From JACQFZ01 sp045810625 (GTDB taxonomy: Bacteria > Pseudomonadota > Gammaproteobacteria > Acidiferrobacterales > Sulfurifustaceae): DNA of 64,000 bases. The stretch covers positions 1 through 64,000 of the forward strand of contig JBJMVQ010000039.1 of assembly GCA_045810625.1 (NCBI GenBank). Reading direction: 5' to 3'. The notes beneath the pieces are model-generated. The model worked only from the letters and a program-made list of their open reading frames with translations. It did no database searches and was not told the origin of the DNA. The position numbers were made by a program, and so were the translations under genes. Below, one piece after another: positions 1-8,857 of this stretch (positions are counted from its first letter, which is position 1; every line of letters begins with the position of its first letter).

Positions 1-1001
1 TAGCGAACGGCGTTGTTGATCAAATTCATGAACGCGCTATGCAGCTCCTCGCGGCTGCCACGAACCTTGAGATCGGGTTCCGCCTCCAGCGTGATTTGGT
101 GGCGTGCGTCGCCGCTTAGGATGTGCGCCTGCTCTGTCAGCGCTGCGAGCAGCGACGGCACATCGACGACGTCTTCTTTGAGGCGCGACGAAGCCGTTTC
201 GAGGCGCGACAACAGCAAGAGATCGTCTACCAGGCGCTGCATCCGCATCGCCTGCTCGTGCATGATCTGGAGATGCTTCTGCAGCTCTTGCGCATCCGGA
301 TTCTCCATACCGATTAGCGTCTCAATGTAGCCGGAAAGTACCGTGACCGGGGTACGCAGCTCGTGCGACACGTTGGCGACGAAGGTGCGCCGCATCTGCT
401 CGAGCCGATGCATACGCGTCATATCGCGGGCGATGACGAGTTTCAGCCGCGCGCCGAAGGGTACGATTTGCAGTGACACGATGCGCGTGGGATCGCTCGG
501 CGACGTTATCTCGAACGGTTCCGAGTAGCCGCCGCGCGCGAAGTGTGCCGCGACATCCGGGTCGCGTAAGAGGTTCGAGAGGCGCAAGCCGCGATCACGG
601 GGGTAATCGATGCCGAGAAGCGATGTCGCCGACGGATTGGCCCATTCGATTTCCTCGTGCTCGGAGAGAAACACCACGGCGTCGGGCATCGCCGTTGCGG
701 CGCTTTGAAACCGCATGAGCGCGTCCGTCAGTGCATCCGCCCGCCGCGCGGACTGACGCACGAGCTTACGTGCTTCATGGAAAACGTCGCCCCACGGCCC
801 AGCCACATCCGGCACTTCGGCGCGTTTGTCGGAGAGCAGCCATTTATGTAGTTGGTAGAGGCGGCGTAGCTGCAGTGCGATGTACGCGCCGAGGGCGAAC
901 GTCGCGAAAAGAAACGGATGGCGCGTCAAAGCGCCGAGCGCGACGCACGCGGCGATCAGGCCGGCGAGAATCCAGATTTCACGCCACAAAGACTGCCGCA
1001 T
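1..1001 (-). CDS. phoR: Phosphate-regulon sensor histidine kinase PhoR (partial, 3' end outside window)
   Basis: Membrane sensor kinase that phosphorylates PhoB under phosphate limitation. Reading leftwards from an ATG at 1001, the protein starts with two hydrophobic segments (about residues 8-25 and 30-45), then a PAS-like sensor region, then the H box (VSHELRTPVTVL, phospho-accepting His). The N box (NLINNAVR) lies at the very window edge, so the G boxes and the C-terminus are missing. The start is 12 bases downstream of the phoB stop on the same strand, so phoB-phoR form one operon. PhoR is assigned from architecture plus adjacency to PhoB; another PhoR-like EnvZ-class kinase is less likely. 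Confidence 0.9.
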   Translation of the reverse strand, partial: MRQSLWREIWILAGLIAACVALGALTRHPFLFATFALGAYIALQLRRLYQLHKWLLSDKRAEVPDVAGPWGDVFHEARKLVRQSARRADALTDALMRFQSAATAMPDAVVFLSEHEEIEWANPSATSLLGIDYPRDRGLRLSNLLRDPDVAAHFARGGYSEPFEITSPSDPTRIVSLQIVPFGARLKLVIARDMTRMHRLEQMRRTFVANVSHELRTPVTVLSGYIETLIGMENPDAQELQKHLQIMHEQAMRMQRLVDDLLLLSRLETASSRLKEDVVDVPSLLAALTEQAHILSGDARHQITLEAEPDLKVRGSREELHSAFMNLINNAVR

Positions 1002-1013
1002 CGTGTGTCGCTG

Positions 1014-1712
1014 TCAGGTTTGAGTGGAGAAGCGGTACCCGGCGCCGTGTACGGTTTGGATCAAGCGGTCGTGCGCCGTCGGCGTCAGCGCCTTGCGGAG
1101 CCGACGGATGTGGACGTCGACCGTGCGTTCTTCCAGGTACACGTTGTTGCCCCAGACGCCGTTCAAGAGTCGCTCGCGCGTGTGCACGCGCTCCGGATAA
1201 GTCATGAAAAACTGGAGCAGGCGAAATTCAGTGGGACCGAGCGCGAGGGTCGCCCCGTCCGCGCTCACGCGATGCGTCACCGGGTCGAGCGACAGTCCGT
1301 TCGCCTCGAGCAGCACGTCCGCGATCAGCGGCGCGTGTCGCCGCAGCAACGCATTGATGCGCGCGATCAACTCGCGCGTGGAAAAGGGTTTGGTGATGTA
1401 GTCATCCGCGCCGCTTTCGAGGCCGCGCACCTTGTCCTCTTCCTCGGCCCTGGCGGTGAGCATGATGACGGGTAGATTTTGCGTGAGCTTTTCGCGCCGC
1501 AATCGGCGCGCGTATTCGACGCCGTTCACGCCCGGAAGCATCCAGTCGAGGAGCACCAGGTCCGGCGTATCGTTGACAATGCGCGTGCGCGCTTCATTCG
1601 CGTCGGCGGCTTCCAGGCATTCATAGCCCGCCTGGTTCAGCGCGAGACATATCATCCGGCGAATAGCGGCTTCGTCGTCGACGATCAGTATTTTGCCGCG
1701 TACGTTTCGCAT
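1014..1712 (-). CDS. phoB: Phosphate-regulon response regulator PhoB
   Basis: DNA-binding response regulator that activates phosphate-scavenging genes when phosphorylated by PhoR. The 232-residue protein has a receiver domain with the acidic pair D12-D13, phospho-acceptor D56 (LLDWMLPG) and the conserved Lys in DDYITKPF. An OmpR/PhoB winged-helix domain follows (EERTVDVHIRRLRKAL recognition-helix region, VHGAGYRF at the C-terminal hairpin). Length and both domains are normal for the family. It is the first gene of phoBR, and a possible Pho box lies just upstream at 1753-1770, compatible with autoregulation. Confidence 0.95.
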   Translation of the reverse strand: MRNVRGKILIVDDEAAIRRMICLALNQAGYECLEAADANEARTRIVNDTPDLVLLDWMLPGVNGVEYARRLRREKLTQNLPVIMLTARAEEEDKVRGLESGADDYITKPFSTRELIARINALLRRHAPLIADVLLEANGLSLDPVTHRVSADGATLALGPTEFRLLQFFMTYPERVHTRERLLNGVWGNNVYLEERTVDVHIRRLRKALTPTAHDRLIQTVHGAGYRFSTQT

Positions 1713-1752
1713 AAAGGCTCGGTGAATGTGGCCGGCATTTCATACCATTAAT

Positions 1753-1770
1753 ATTACAGTTTGGTTACTA
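1753..1770 (-). promoter_or_regulatory. Possible Pho box upstream of phoB
   Basis: Read on the minus strand, the site is TAGTAAC-CAAA-CTGTAAT: two 7-base half sites in direct orientation with a 4-base A-rich spacer, about 40 bases before the phoB start. The second half site matches CTGTCAT at six of seven positions; the first is weaker. The layout is that of a Pho box, and phoB autoregulation is common. The match is too loose to be certain. Confidence 0.35.
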
Positions 1771-1827
1771 TTACCCAACCCTTGGCAGCGCCGCTCACCC
1801 AATCGTCGCAACGCGATCCGAAAGACC

Positions 1828-2199
1828 ATGCCCAAACCGAGCGTCCGGCCGGTCGAGATGAAGTTGCACCAGAAGTCGAAGGTGCTTGAGATTACCTTCG
1901 ATGACGGCGGTCATTACCGGCTGCCGTGCGAATACCTGCGCGTCTATTCGCCTTCGGCCGAAGTGCGCGGGCATGGGCCCGGGCAAGAAGTCTTGCAGAT
2001 CGGCAAAGAGAACGTGAATATCACGGCCATCGAGCCGGTCGGGACCTACGCGGTTCGGCTTTGTTTCGACGACGGGCACGACACGGGGCTCTATTCCTGG
2101 GAATGGCTGCACCATCTCGCCGTGAATCAGAACCGGCTCTGGGCTGACTATCTCGCTCGACTCGAAAAGGCCGGACATCGCCGCGCGAAGGCCGACTGA
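1828..2199 (+). CDS. DUF971 (gamma-butyrobetaine-hydroxylase-like N-terminal domain) protein
   Basis: Small soluble protein of 123 residues made almost entirely of the DUF971 / GBBH-like N-terminal domain (FDDGGHYRLPCEYLRVYSPSAE; later DDGHDTGLYSWEWL). The domain is related to a zinc-binding, iron-sulfur-linked fold, but its biochemical role in stand-alone bacterial proteins is not established. It lies 3 bases before ubiE on the same strand, an order frequent in betaproteobacteria, so it is probably co-transcribed with the ubiquinone genes. ATG 1828 is chosen because it precedes the conserved domain closely; the frame stays open upstream to 1726 with no better start. Confidence 0.85.
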   Translation: MPKPSVRPVEMKLHQKSKVLEITFDDGGHYRLPCEYLRVYSPSAEVRGHGPGQEVLQIGKENVNITAIEPVGTYAVRLCFDDGHDTGLYSWEWLHHLAVNQNRLWADYLARLEKAGHRRAKAD

Positions 2200-2202
2200 C
2201 CC

Positions 2203-2970
2203 ATGCCGACCGACGACCCGAATCGGAATCAGACCACGACGCACTTCGGATTTCGCGAAGTGCCAGCGAGCGCCAAGTCGGGGCTCGTTGCCGATGTCTT
2301 CCGCTCGGTGGCGGGACGTTACGATCTGATGAACGACCTCATGTCGTTCGGCGTACACCGGCTTTGGAAACGGTTCGCCGCGTCCTTCTGTGGCGTGCAT
2401 GCCGGGAGCCGCGTCCTCGACGTGGCGGGTGGCAGCGGCGACATGACCGCGCTGCTCGCGCCGATGGTCGGGGAGACGGGCCGCGTCGTGTTGAGCGATA
2501 TCAACGACGCCATGCTCGACGTGGGGCGCGCTCGCATGGCCGATCGCGGCATCGTCGGGAACGTCGACTTCGTGCGTGCGGACGCCGAAGCTCTTCCCTT
2601 TCCCGACGATCATTTCGATTGCGTCGTCATCGCCTTCGGCCTGCGCAACGTGACCCACATCGACCGGGCGTTGCGCTCCATGTTTCGCATTCTAAAGCCG
2701 GGCGGGCGGTTGATCGTGCTCGAGTTTTCGCGCGTGACGCTTGCGCCGCTGCGCCCGCTTTACGACGCCTACTCCTTCAACGTCCTGCCGGTGCTTGGCC
2801 GCGTGGTCGCGGGCGATGAGGAAAGCTATCGCTACCTGGCGGAGTCGATTCGCCGCCATCCGGATCAGGAAACGCTGAAGACAATGATGGTGCAGTCGGG
2901 GTTCGAGCGCGTGAATTACTACAACCTGAGCGGCGGCATCGTCGCGCTGCATCGCGGTTACAAGTTCTGA
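2203..2970 (+). CDS. ubiE: Ubiquinone/menaquinone C-methyltransferase UbiE
   Basis: SAM-dependent methyltransferase for the C-methylation step of ubiquinone (and demethylmenaquinone) synthesis. The 255-residue protein has the family opening HFGFREVPASAKSGLV...FRSVAGRYDLMNDLMSFGVHRLWK, the SAM-binding glycine motif VLDVAGGSGDMT, and the later LRNVTHIDRALRSMFRILKPGG block; it ends in the typical GGIVALHRGYKF. It is followed by ubiJ (17-base gap) and ubiB, the usual ubiE-ubiJ-ubiB operon. Confidence 0.97.
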   Translation: MPTDDPNRNQTTTHFGFREVPASAKSGLVADVFRSVAGRYDLMNDLMSFGVHRLWKRFAASFCGVHAGSRVLDVAGGSGDMTALLAPMVGETGRVVLSDINDAMLDVGRARMADRGIVGNVDFVRADAEALPFPDDHFDCVVIAFGLRNVTHIDRALRSMFRILKPGGRLIVLEFSRVTLAPLRPLYDAYSFNVLPVLGRVVAGDEESYRYLAESIRRHPDQETLKTMMVQSGFERVNYYNLSGGIVALHRGYKF

Positions 2971-2987
2971 GCGGATCAGGCGCAGGA

Positions 2988-3578
2988 ATGATTGCAGCCG
3001 GATTACTCGAAGCGACCGTTAACCGTGTGCTGCAGCTGGATCCGGACGCGAAACGCCGGTTCGCGGAGCTCGATGGGAAGACGATCCTGATCGAGCTCGC
3101 GCGAGAAGGTGCGATCGAACGCTTTTACGTAATGCCTTCGGCGGATCGCCTCCGCGTTGCCCGCGAGTACGACCGCCTGCCCGATGTCACAATCAGCGCA
3201 ACGCCATCCGTTTTCCTCAATCAGCTGTTACGCGGTCCCACGGTTTCGGACGCGCTGGTGATTCGCGGCGACGTCGACCTCGGGCAGCGTTTCCAGCGCA
3301 TACTGTCGCGTCTCTCGCCCGACTGGGAGGAGGGCCTTGCCCGCGTGGTTGGAGACATTGCGGCGCATCAAATGATGCGCTTCGTGCGCGGCTTCGTCGG
3401 TTGGGGCCGACAAGCAATGAGCACCCTCGGTCAGGATGCCGCCGAGTATCTGCAGGAAGAGGCGTTCGTGCTCGCCAAGCGCGAACGCCTCGCCGAGTTC
3501 TTGCGCGGCGTTGACGAAGTGCGCGCCGGCGCCGACCGACTCGAGAAGCGCCTGCAGCGCCTGGGGCAGCGGCGATGA
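2988..3578 (+). CDS. ubiJ: Ubiquinone biosynthesis accessory factor UbiJ (SCP2 domain)
   Basis: Lipid-binding SCP2-domain protein that, with UbiK, organises the soluble ubiquinone biosynthesis complex. The 196-residue sequence begins with a hydrophobic helix (AGLLEATVNRVLQLDP), has the SCP2-like beta region (YDRLPDVTISATPSVFLNQLLRG, DALVIRGDVDLGQRFQRIL) and ends in a charged helical tail (EVRAGADRLEKRLQRL) resembling the UbiK-interacting segment. Its last 4 bases overlap the start of ubiB (ATGA), indicating translational coupling. Confidence 0.92.
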   Translation: MIAAGLLEATVNRVLQLDPDAKRRFAELDGKTILIELAREGAIERFYVMPSADRLRVAREYDRLPDVTISATPSVFLNQLLRGPTVSDALVIRGDVDLGQRFQRILSRLSPDWEEGLARVVGDIAAHQMMRFVRGFVGWGRQAMSTLGQDAAEYLQEEAFVLAKRERLAEFLRGVDEVRAGADRLEKRLQRLGQRR

Positions 3579-5230
3579 AGCAGCGTCTGCGGCAATTGCG
3601 CCGGCTCGCGTTCATCACGCGCGTCTTCGTCAAGCATGATCTCGACGAGTTCGTTGCGGCCATTCACCTGCTCGGACCTTATCGCTGGCTGTTGCGGTTG
3701 TTGCCGCGCGGATTCGGGCGGGCGAAACCGGCACCGCGGGGCGTGCGGCTGCGTCTGGCGCTCGAGGAGCTCGGTCCGATCTTCGTGAAGTTCGGCCAAA
3801 TCGTTTCGACACGACCCGACCTGCTGCCCGAGGATATTTTCGAGGAGCTCGTCAAGCTGCAAGACCAGGTGCCGCCGTTCCCGGGCGTGGAGGCCGAGCG
3901 CATTGTGGTCGAAGCGCTCGGCGCGCCGCTCAACACGCATTTTCGCCGATTCGACTCGACGCCGATTGCCTCCGCTTCGGTTGCGCAAGTGCATCTGGCC
4001 GAGCTGCATGACGGCAGCGAGGTGGCGGTCAAAGTGTTGCGTCCGGGGATCGAGGCCGTGATCGAGCACGATCTCGAGTTGCTCTATCTGCTCGCGCGTC
4101 TCGCCGAACGCTATCTGCCCGACGGTCGCCGTTTACGGCCGATCGAGGTGATGGATCAGTTCCGGCGCACGCTGTACACCGAGCTCGACTTGCGGCGCGA
4201 AGCGGCGAACGCGAGCCAGTTGCGCGCTAACTTTGCCGACTCGAATCTGCTTTACGTTCCGAAGGTGTACTGGGATTTCACGCGGCGCCAGGTGCTGACC
4301 ATGGAGCGCATCCACGGAATTCCGATCAGCAATATCGACGCGTTGCGAGCGGCGGGCGTGGATATGCGCCGGCTGTCGCACAACGGTGTCGAGATCTTTT
4401 TCACGCAAGCATTTCGTGACGGTTTTTTTCACGCCGACATGCATCCCGGCAATATTTTCGTTTCGAGCGACGGCCAGTACCGTGCCGTGGACTTCGGGAT
4501 CATGGGTTCGCTCGGCGAGGAGGATAAGCGCTATCTCGCGCTCAATTTTCTCGCTTTCTTCAATCGCGACTATCGCGCCGTCGCCGACGCGCACCTGCGT
4601 GCCGGGTGGGTCCCGCCGCATACACCGGTCGGGGAGTTCGAAGCAGCGATCCGCGCTGTATGTGAGCCCATTTTTGCGCGCCCGTTGAAGGACATTTCAT
4701 TTGGGCGTTTACTGCTGCAGCTCTTTCAGACGGCGCGACAGTTCGATATGGAAATTCAGCCGCAGCTGGTCCTGCTGCAAAAGACGCTCTTCAACATCGA
4801 GGGATTGGGTCGCCGGCTTTATCCGGATCTCGATTTGTGGGTGACAGCGAAGCCTTATCTCGAACGGTGGGCCCGCGCGAATCTTGGGCCGCGGGCCCTG
4901 CTCCGTGCCTTGAGAGAGGAGGCTCCGAAGTGGTGGAGCTGGCTGCCGCGTGCGCCGGGACTGGTTTATGAAACGCTGCAGCGGGCGCACGAAGCGGCGT
5001 CCACGCGGGAATCCACGGAAATCGCGCGGTTGCGCGAGCAATTGCGCGAGAACGAGCGCCGCAATTATCTGGCCCTCGCGGGCGGCGGCTTTTTGCTTGC
5101 CGCGGCGCTGCTTTCCGGTTTCGGCGCATATGGCGGAAATTGGCAAACGTTCGCGCCTTTCACCGGCGCAATTGTGGGCATTGCGGGCGCTTGGCTGCTC
5201 TGGCGCGGCCGCCCGGGACAGCCGTTATGA
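3575..5230 (+). CDS. ubiB: Ubiquinone biosynthesis atypical kinase/ATPase UbiB
   Basis: Membrane-bound ADCK-family ATPase needed for ubiquinone synthesis, thought to extract or present lipid intermediates. In 551 residues it shows the family KxGQ motif (IFVKFGQIVSTRPDLLPE), the ATP-binding Lys in SEVAVKVLRPG, the catalytic-loop region DGFFHADMHPGNIF and the metal-binding VDFGIMG. Two transmembrane helices close the C-terminus (LALAGGGFLLAAALLSGFGAY; TGAIVGIAGAWLLW). The length is that of full UbiB. It ends the ubiE-J-B operon. Confidence 0.96.
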   Translation: MKQRLRQLRRLAFITRVFVKHDLDEFVAAIHLLGPYRWLLRLLPRGFGRAKPAPRGVRLRLALEELGPIFVKFGQIVSTRPDLLPEDIFEELVKLQDQVPPFPGVEAERIVVEALGAPLNTHFRRFDSTPIASASVAQVHLAELHDGSEVAVKVLRPGIEAVIEHDLELLYLLARLAERYLPDGRRLRPIEVMDQFRRTLYTELDLRREAANASQLRANFADSNLLYVPKVYWDFTRRQVLTMERIHGIPISNIDALRAAGVDMRRLSHNGVEIFFTQAFRDGFFHADMHPGNIFVSSDGQYRAVDFGIMGSLGEEDKRYLALNFLAFFNRDYRAVADAHLRAGWVPPHTPVGEFEAAIRAVCEPIFARPLKDISFGRLLLQLFQTARQFDMEIQPQLVLLQKTLFNIEGLGRRLYPDLDLWVTAKPYLERWARANLGPRALLRALREEAPKWWSWLPRAPGLVYETLQRAHEAASTRESTEIARLREQLRENERRNYLALAGGGFLLAAALLSGFGAYGGNWQTFAPFTGAIVGIAGAWLLWRGRPGQPL

Positions 5231-5322
5231 CGCGGTAATCGAGAGGAGGAAAAAGACAAGGCGGCCGACGGCTGAATCATGTGGTATCATTTTAGTTACG
5301 GAATTCGCGTTTTTGCTGAAAG

Positions 5323-6210
5323 ATGTATAAACGCCACACCGCCATTGCCGTCGCGCTTGCTCTCGCCATCCCTGGCGTCGCCTCCGCCACTCGCTTCAGT
5401 TGGTTCGATGACACGCCGCGCGATAGCCTCGGCCTGCAGCGCACGCCGCCGTCCTTGTTCGATCGCGACAACCGGCTCAGTTTCGGCGTCGATGCCTACA
5501 AGTCCCTCGCGCCTGGCCGGTCAAACGAGGACGAAATTCACGATACGGGTTATGCGGGCGATACCAAGCTCGAGTTTTACGGTGAGGTTGGCGGCCGTGT
5601 CGGCGACGGCGCTCTACCGATCCGCATGATGCACCCGACGATTACGCCGGATGGCAACGCGCTTGCCGGGACGAACAACCGTCTGAGCGGATTTGGTATC
5701 AAGCTTCGGCATCGGGTCGATGCCGCGAACAGCATTGCGCTTTCAGCGGGATATAGCGAAACGCCGTGGAGCGTGCAGGGGCCGACGAATCTCGACGTGC
5801 TCGATACTCGCGCCGCGCTTTCATGGACGAGCAGGTGGTCCGGAAGCTTGCAGCCGGGGATGACCGGCAGCGTCTTCGTCGGCGACGAAAGCATGCGCGA
5901 CGAAACGTATCAACGACTCGGGCGCCGCTACTACGGGTTCTCGCTTGGCGGCGAGCTCCGGCTGACGCAGGAACACACCCCGTACCTGTCGTACCGTGTG
6001 CGCCGTAATTTGGACGATCCGAGCGATCCGAACTATCTCGCGACGCCTTACGACGATCGCTCGCAGATCGCAGCCGGTTGGAGATGGCAGGTGCAGCAGA
6101 ACTGGAGCCTGCAGGCCGAAGCGCGTTACGGCCTGAACGGCGCCAACCTCGATCCGTATTCGCCCGATCGCAGCCGGATCTTCTTCGGCACACGTTTCGA
6201 CTTCCGCTAG
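5323..6210 (+). CDS. Outer-membrane beta-barrel-like protein of unknown function
   Basis: A 295-residue secreted protein with a clear signal peptide (MYKRHTAIAVALALAIPGVASA, cleavage after ASA). The mature part is rich in alternating polar/hydrophobic stretches with aromatic ends (KLEFYGEVGGRVG, RYYGFSLGGELRLT, QAEARYGLNGANL) and ends in FFGTRFDFR, as in outer-membrane barrels. I cannot assign it to a named porin family. It stands alone 92 bases after ubiB and faces the S41 protease gene, with a hairpin between them. A role as a porin or surface protein is inference. Confidence 0.6.
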   Translation: MYKRHTAIAVALALAIPGVASATRFSWFDDTPRDSLGLQRTPPSLFDRDNRLSFGVDAYKSLAPGRSNEDEIHDTGYAGDTKLEFYGEVGGRVGDGALPIRMMHPTITPDGNALAGTNNRLSGFGIKLRHRVDAANSIALSAGYSETPWSVQGPTNLDVLDTRAALSWTSRWSGSLQPGMTGSVFVGDESMRDETYQRLGRRYYGFSLGGELRLTQEHTPYLSYRVRRNLDDPSDPNYLATPYDDRSQIAAGWRWQVQQNWSLQAEARYGLNGANLDPYSPDRSRIFFGTRFDFR

Positions 6211-6232
6211 CCGATTTTTCGGCGCTTCATTC

Positions 6233-6261
6233 GCGGGCCCGACCGGAAGGTCGAGGCCCGC
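6233..6261. terminator. Hairpin between convergent genes
   Basis: Arms GCGGGCC-CGACC and GGTCG-A-GGCCCGC enclose a GGAA loop: 12 base pairs with one bulged A. It sits between the stop of the outer-membrane protein gene and the stop of the convergent S41 protease gene. There is no strong T run directly after it, so it may act as a bidirectional terminator or RNA stabiliser rather than a classical intrinsic terminator. Confidence 0.5.
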
Positions 6262-6272
6262 ACTTCGTTATA

Positions 6273-7616
6273 TCAGCTCCGCTTTGCCTGGAAGATCGCA
6301 ACGCCCTTCAGCAGGTGTAATGCTTCCTGAAGCTGGTAGTCCTCTTCGGGCGCCGAAGGCGTCTTCGAACCCTGCGTGGTCGGGTCCGCAGGCTTCGGTA
6401 CTTCGGCCGGTTTAGCCTCGCCGCCGTTCGGGCTCTCGAGATGGCGCATCAGATCCGCCTCGCGCAAGCGCGCCGCGGCGTCGGTGTTGCGGGTGATCTT
6501 CGCATCGTCAACGGCAATATCCGGCACGATGCCCGCCGCCTGAATCGACCGGCCTTCCGGTGTGTAGTAGCGCGCAGTGGTCAGCTTGAGCGCCGCGCCG
6601 TTGCTCACCGGAACGATCGTTTGTACCGAGCCCTTGCCGAAAGTCTTGGTGCCCATGATGACGGCGCGCTTATGGTCTTGCAGCGCGCCCGCGACGATTT
6701 CAGATGCCGAGGCGGAACCGCTATTGACCAGCACCACCATTGGGGCACCGTTCAATATATCGCCCGGCGATGCGGAGAACCGGAGCTTCGAGTCGGACGC
6801 GCGACCTTCGGTGTAAACGATCAAGCCCTTATCAAGGAAAGCGTCGCTCACACCGACCGCGGCATTGAGGACACCGCCCGGGTTGTTGCGCAGGTCAAGC
6901 ACGAGCCCGCGCAGCGGGCCCTTATTTTCGGTTTCGAGTTTTTTCACCGCGGCGCTCAACGACTTCGGCGTTGCCGACTGGAACTGAGTGATGCGCACGT
7001 AACCGTAACCCGGTTCGAACAGCCGCTGCTTCACGCTTTGAATTTTGATCACAGCACGCGTTAGGGTGAACTTGAGCGGCTTACTGCTGCCCTCGCGCAC
7101 GACGGTCAGCACGATGTCGCTGCCCGGTTTGCCGCGCATGAGCTTCACCGCTTCGGTCAGCTGCATGCCTTTTACTGCCTTATCATCCAGCCGGATGATG
7201 AGATCGCCCGGCTTGAGGCCTGCCGACGCCGCCGGCGTGTCCTCGATCGGCGAAACGACTTTGACGAATCCGTTCTCCATCGTGACTTCGATGCCGAGGC
7301 CGCCGAATTGCCCTTCGGTCTCGACGCGCACCTCGCGGAATCCTTCCGCGTCGAGGTAACTCGAGTGCGGATCGAGTCCGGCCAGCATGCCCTGGATCGC
7401 TTCTTCGAGGAGCTTTTTGTCCTCGACCTGTTCGACATAGTCGGACTTAATGCGGGCGTAAACTTCGGTGAAGGTGCGCAGCTCGTCGATAGGCAGTGGC
7501 GACACGGCCGCCTTGCTCTGCTCGCGCTCCGCCATGACGGTCATATCGAAGCTGATACCGGCTCCGACGAAAACACCGAGCAGGAGGACCAGGGTATAGC
7601 GTGCAGCAGACTTCAT
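6273..7616 (-). CDS. ctpA: Carboxy-terminal processing protease (S41 family, CtpA/Prc-like)
   Basis: Periplasmic, membrane-anchored serine protease that trims proteins from their C-terminus and probably acts in envelope or peptidoglycan-enzyme turnover. The 447-residue protein has an N-terminal signal anchor (ARYTLVLLLGVFVGAGISF), a PDZ domain (GGLGIEVTMENG...GDLIIRLDDKAVKGM) and the S41 catalytic core with the nucleophile in VNSGSASASEIV and the Lys in GKGSVQTI. ATG 7616 is preferred over upstream in-frame starts because GGAG lies six bases before it. It follows the EnvC-like gene on the same strand, suggesting joint envelope work. Confidence 0.93.
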   Translation of the reverse strand: MKSAARYTLVLLLGVFVGAGISFDMTVMAEREQSKAAVSPLPIDELRTFTEVYARIKSDYVEQVEDKKLLEEAIQGMLAGLDPHSSYLDAEGFREVRVETEGQFGGLGIEVTMENGFVKVVSPIEDTPAASAGLKPGDLIIRLDDKAVKGMQLTEAVKLMRGKPGSDIVLTVVREGSSKPLKFTLTRAVIKIQSVKQRLFEPGYGYVRITQFQSATPKSLSAAVKKLETENKGPLRGLVLDLRNNPGGVLNAAVGVSDAFLDKGLIVYTEGRASDSKLRFSASPGDILNGAPMVVLVNSGSASASEIVAGALQDHKRAVIMGTKTFGKGSVQTIVPVSNGAALKLTTARYYTPEGRSIQAAGIVPDIAVDDAKITRNTDAAARLREADLMRHLESPNGGEAKPAEVPKPADPTTQGSKTPSAPEEDYQLQEALHLLKGVAIFQAKRS

Positions 7617-7666
7617 ATTCGACTCCATAAGTACCGAAAGTACCGATTGAGATGGTCCCCGAGACT

Positions 7667-8857
7667 TCAGCGCCGTGCGCCGCTCGCGCGGCCGGCCGCG
7701 CACCATTGAAGGGGATCGTAGGGAACGCCGTTATGACGGATTTCGAAGTATACGCCCGTCCCTGGCGCATCGCCTGTGTTGCCCGCTATGGCGATGCGCT
7801 CTCCGGCCTCTACCCAGTCCCCGGCGCGCCGGTACAAGGCCTCGTTGTGTCCGTAGAGGGTCATATAGCCGTCGCCGTGATCCAGGATCAAGAGTAGCCC
7901 AAAACCCCTCAGCCAGTCGGCGAAGGCCACTCGACCTCGAGACACGGCGTGAACATTCTGCCCTTCTTTTGAGGACAAAAAAATACCGCGCCAGGTAAGA
8001 TCGCCTACGCCCTTGCGCTGCCCGAAGCGCGCAGCGATGCGGCCGGCAAGCGGTAGCGGCAACCGACCTTTGAGCGAGCCGAAACGATCCGCTCCGCCGG
8101 GTGCGGGAATTTCGGCTTCCGGCGCTATGGTTGTCAGCTCGCGCAGCAGGCGTCCGAGACGCTCTTCGTCCGAGCGCAACCGGGCGATTTCCTGCGTTTG
8201 ACCGACCACCTGTCGATCGAGATTCGCCAGCAGCTCGGCACGGTGCTGACGCGACGCGTCCAGCATCTTGCGCTCGCGTTCCTGGTTACCGCGAAGCAGA
8301 TTTAGCTCGCGTGTGCTGGTAGCGATCTCGTTCTCGAGCGCCGCAAGGCGGCTCAACGCTTCTTGTATCTCACCGATTCGTTCGACACGAGCCTGAGCGA
8401 CGTAACGGTAATACGCCATGACGCGTGACGCCGCCGCGCGGTTTTCCTGATTCAGCAGCATTTTCAGATACGGCTCTCGGCCGATCGCATAAGCCGCGCG
8501 TACCTGCGCCTCGAGCGCACGCATCTGATCACGTAGACGCTCGCGGCTGCGCTGTCTGCGGCGTTCGAGCTCGGCGGCCGCGCGCGTTTCGCGCTTCAAG
8601 CGCTCGTCGGTATCGCGTAGTCCACGCAGGAGATCGTTGATCCGACGTTCTTCGGCCTGAAGTTGATCGCGCGCGGCGTCGCGGCGGCCCACGGTTTCAT
8701 TCAGTTCGCGCTGCAATCGACCGATGCGTCCGCGCAAACGCTCGAACTCCGCTTCGCGCTCGCTCGGCGGGTCGGAAGCGGCTGCAACGGCGACGATGGA
8801 AATGAGGGCGGCGCAGGCGAGCAGGCCGGACGCGCGTCCGACTCGCGGGTCAGCCAC
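7667..8857 (-). CDS. envC: EnvC-like murein hydrolase activator (degenerate M23/LytM)
   Basis: Predicted periplasmic activator of cell-separation amidases. In 396 residues: signal peptide, a long coiled coil (about residues 35-255, rich in E/R heptads) and a C-terminal LytM/M23 domain. The zinc-ligand positions of active M23 peptidases are not kept: the HxGxD site reads RGIFLSS and the final HxH region reads EIRHNG, while LYGH survives. This degeneracy is the hallmark of EnvC-type regulators rather than active endopeptidases. Its 5' end overlaps the 3' end of gpmI by 8 bases and it precedes ctpA. Confidence 0.9.
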   Translation of the reverse strand: MADPRVGRASGLLACAALISIVAVAAASDPPSEREAEFERLRGRIGRLQRELNETVGRRDAARDQLQAEERRINDLLRGLRDTDERLKRETRAAAELERRRQRSRERLRDQMRALEAQVRAAYAIGREPYLKMLLNQENRAAASRVMAYYRYVAQARVERIGEIQEALSRLAALENEIATSTRELNLLRGNQERERKMLDASRQHRAELLANLDRQVVGQTQEIARLRSDEERLGRLLRELTTIAPEAEIPAPGGADRFGSLKGRLPLPLAGRIAARFGQRKGVGDLTWRGIFLSSKEGQNVHAVSRGRVAFADWLRGFGLLLILDHGDGYMTLYGHNEALYRRAGDWVEAGERIAIAGNTGDAPGTGVYFEIRHNGVPYDPLQWCAAGRASGARR

